A stretch of DNA of 7,241 bases, from contig JAAEQP010001218.1 in assembly GCA_024231375.1 (NCBI GenBank), forward strand, positions 1 to 7,241, given 5' to 3'. A program made the position numbers and the translations under genes. This document shows, piece after piece, positions 6,056-7,241 of the stretch (positions are counted from its first letter, which is position 1; every line of letters starts with the position of its first letter). The notes beneath the pieces are model-generated. The model was not told the origin of the DNA. It made no database searches and was given only the letters and a program-made list of their open reading frames with translations. The DNA comes from a bacterium. GTDB lineage: Bacteria > Hydrogenedentota > Hydrogenedentia > Hydrogenedentiales > SLHB01.

Positions 6056-7051
6056 CTACCGAATCCGGCTGTCCGCGTCACCCTGCCACATGTCGCAGTT
6101 CGCGCCGAAATGATCCTTCAACGGGTCCGTGGCCGCGTCCAACCGCGCCACCTCCTCCGCGTCCAGATCCAGGTCCGCCGCGGGCATGTTCCGCGCCACG
6201 TGATCCGGCTTGCGTCCGCCCACAATCACCGTCGTGACGCCCGGTTTCGCCAGCAACCACGCCATCGCTACCGTTGCCATGGGCTGGCCAATGTCGTTGC
6301 AGACGTCCCCGATCTTGGCCAGCGCTTCCATCGTCAACGCCTCGCATCCCGGCATCCCGTGCCGCACGCCTTCGCGGTCGCACGAGAAATGCCGCGTCCG
6401 CCGCCGGTTCGCAGGAATCTCATCCACAGACGACCATCGTCCCGCCAGAATGCCCTGCATGATCGGCATGTACGCCATGATGCCCAGGTCGCGCTTCTCG
6501 CACGCGGGCACAATCTCGAATTCGATGGGACGGAACAACAGGTTGTAGCCCAACTGATTCGACACGCTCGTCCCCGACGCGAACCAATCCGCCAAGTCCT
6601 TCGGCCCATAGTTTGACAATCCGACGGCGCGGATCTTGCCCTCGTCCTGCAACGCCTTCAACTCGCCATAGGCGTCCGCCAACGGTACATCGCGAATCGG
6701 CCAATGCACCTGGTACAGATCGATCCAATCCGTGCCCAACCGCGCCAGACTCGCCTCGCACGCCTTCCGCAAGTCCGCCGGAGCGCAATGGCTCGGCGAC
6801 ACCTTCGACGCGATAAGCACATCCTTACGCCGCGCACCCAACGCCTTGCCCAGCGCTTTCTCCGACTCGCCGCCGCCATAGCCTTCCGCCGTGTCGAAGA
6901 AGTTCACGCCCGCATCCAGCGCCGCATCCACCGCTGCTTGCTCATCCGCGTCCCCGTCCGCGCCCCAATATCCCGAATCCCCCAACTGCCACGCGCCAAA
7001 CGTCAACACCGACACATCCCATCCGCTCGACCCCAACCTACGATATCGCAT
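6056..7051 (-). CDS. Aldo/keto reductase
   Basis: A 331-residue cytoplasmic NAD(P)H-dependent oxidoreductase of the AKR superfamily, full length and with no signal peptide. The family starts with a strand/turn (MRYRRLGSSGWDVSVLTFG). The catalytic tetrad is complete: D53 and Y58 in NFFDTAEGYG, K83 in IASK, H116 in QVHWP. Cofactor-site motifs also fit: GLSNYG (144-149), NQLGYNLL (165-172), AYMPIMQGILAGR (193-205) and VIVGGRKPDHVARN (275-288), the last replacing the usual I-P-G-A-R wording. The reaction would be reversible reduction of an aldehyde or ketone; the substrate is unknown. Similarity in style is closest to the AKR11/IolS-like group rather than to steroid reductases (from memory). The C-terminal tail ends in NCDMWQGDADSRIR. 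ATG at 7051 has AAGGA 9 nt upstream (7061-7065). It leads an operon with the MFS gene, so reduction of an imported sugar or uronate derivative is a reasonable inference. Confidence 0.93.
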   Translation of the reverse strand: MRYRRLGSSGWDVSVLTFGAWQLGDSGYWGADGDADEQAAVDAALDAGVNFFDTAEGYGGGESEKALGKALGARRKDVLIASKVSPSHCAPADLRKACEASLARLGTDWIDLYQVHWPIRDVPLADAYGELKALQDEGKIRAVGLSNYGPKDLADWFASGTSVSNQLGYNLLFRPIEFEIVPACEKRDLGIMAYMPIMQGILAGRWSSVDEIPANRRRTRHFSCDREGVRHGMPGCEALTMEALAKIGDVCNDIGQPMATVAMAWLLAKPGVTTVIVGGRKPDHVARNMPAADLDLDAEEVARLDAATDPLKDHFGANCDMWQGDADSRIR

Positions 7052-7241
7052 CTAGCACAATCCTTGTCGCTGTTGTTTCCTGCTCGCCGTCCACCACCCC
7101 AGTGTCGCAAACCGGGACGGCGCAGGTCCAGTGCGCGCCGGCTAACGCACCCGCTCTTCGTCCATCCCGGCCATCAATGTTCATACCCGCCCACCACCCT
7201 GCGACCTCTTTGTATGTAGTGCGCCCTTTAGGGCGTTCTTG
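7052..7241. other. Upstream region of the aldo/keto reductase-MFS operon; no gene seen
   Basis: No coding frame with protein-like content is visible. The region must carry the minus-strand promoter, but I find no convincing -35/-10 pair. It holds a small hairpin, GCGCA (7120-7124) with TGCGC (7132-7136) around a 7-nt loop, and the edge palindrome listed separately. Confidence 0.5.
7221..7240. repeat. Short palindrome at right edge, CGCCC-TTTA-GGGCG
   Basis: CGCCC (7222-7226) pairs with GGGCG (7231-7235) around TTTA, extended by one G:T wobble, and is followed on the plus strand by TTCTT. As a plus-strand terminator it would be weak, and no plus-strand gene ends nearby within the window. It may be one end of a dispersed repeat cut by the window edge. 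Confidence 0.35.

Noticed and set aside
6046..6081. GTG start at 6081 for the MFS gene, overlapping the reductase.
   Set aside because: The ATG at 6045 avoids the overlap, and the extra 12 residues are basic and not part of the first membrane helix. It is kept as an alternative in the MFS entry.
5338..6237. Plus-strand open frame of 299 codons.
   Set aside because: Antisense shadow of the MFS and reductase genes; the translation is rich in His/Gln/Arg and has no domain pattern.

Overview
The window is GC-rich bacterial chromosomal DNA that is almost entirely coding. The gene set is secreted or periplasmic carbohydrate-active enzymes with short Sec signal peptides, an MFS porter and an aldo/keto reductase, with no SusC/SusD pair. 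Together with the palindromic intergenic repeats, this suggests a saccharolytic, probably uncultivated bacterium of the Planctomycetes/PVC or Hydrogenedentes type. That placement is inference from style, not from a marker gene. I see no rRNA, tRNA, CRISPR array, insertion sequence or phage gene.

Layout. Bases 1-3081 hold a three-gene minus-strand operon, read right to left: a secreted right-handed beta-helix protein (439 aa), a small two-helix membrane protein (158 aa, '2TM' type) starting 3 nt after it, and an alpha-galactosidase-like glycoside hydrolase (GH36/melibiase type) 16 nt further on that runs off the left edge. Bases 3082-3427 are a divergent intergenic region with two different palindromic repeat units side by side. 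Bases 3428-4861 encode a secreted family-10 pectate lyase on the plus strand. Its stop codon interlocks with that of a convergent minus-strand MFS transporter (4858-6045), which follows an aldo/keto reductase (6056-7051) by 10 nt. Bases 7052-7241 are the upstream region of that pair and hold no gene I can support.

How the genes may work together. The most economical reading is a small pectin/plant-polysaccharide utilisation locus. The pectate lyase would cut the polygalacturonate backbone, the GH36 enzyme would remove alpha-galactosyl groups, and the beta-helix protein would bind or cleave another part of the polymer. The MFS porter would import the products and the aldo/keto reductase would reduce a carbonyl on one of them. 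The enzyme families are well supported by motifs. The substrate of the transporter, the substrate of the reductase, the beta-helix activity and any link with the 2TM protein are inference from neighbourhood only. No clearly new system is evident. The most unusual points are the translationally coupled 2TM protein between two secreted CAZyme-type genes and the double palindrome in the divergent promoter region.
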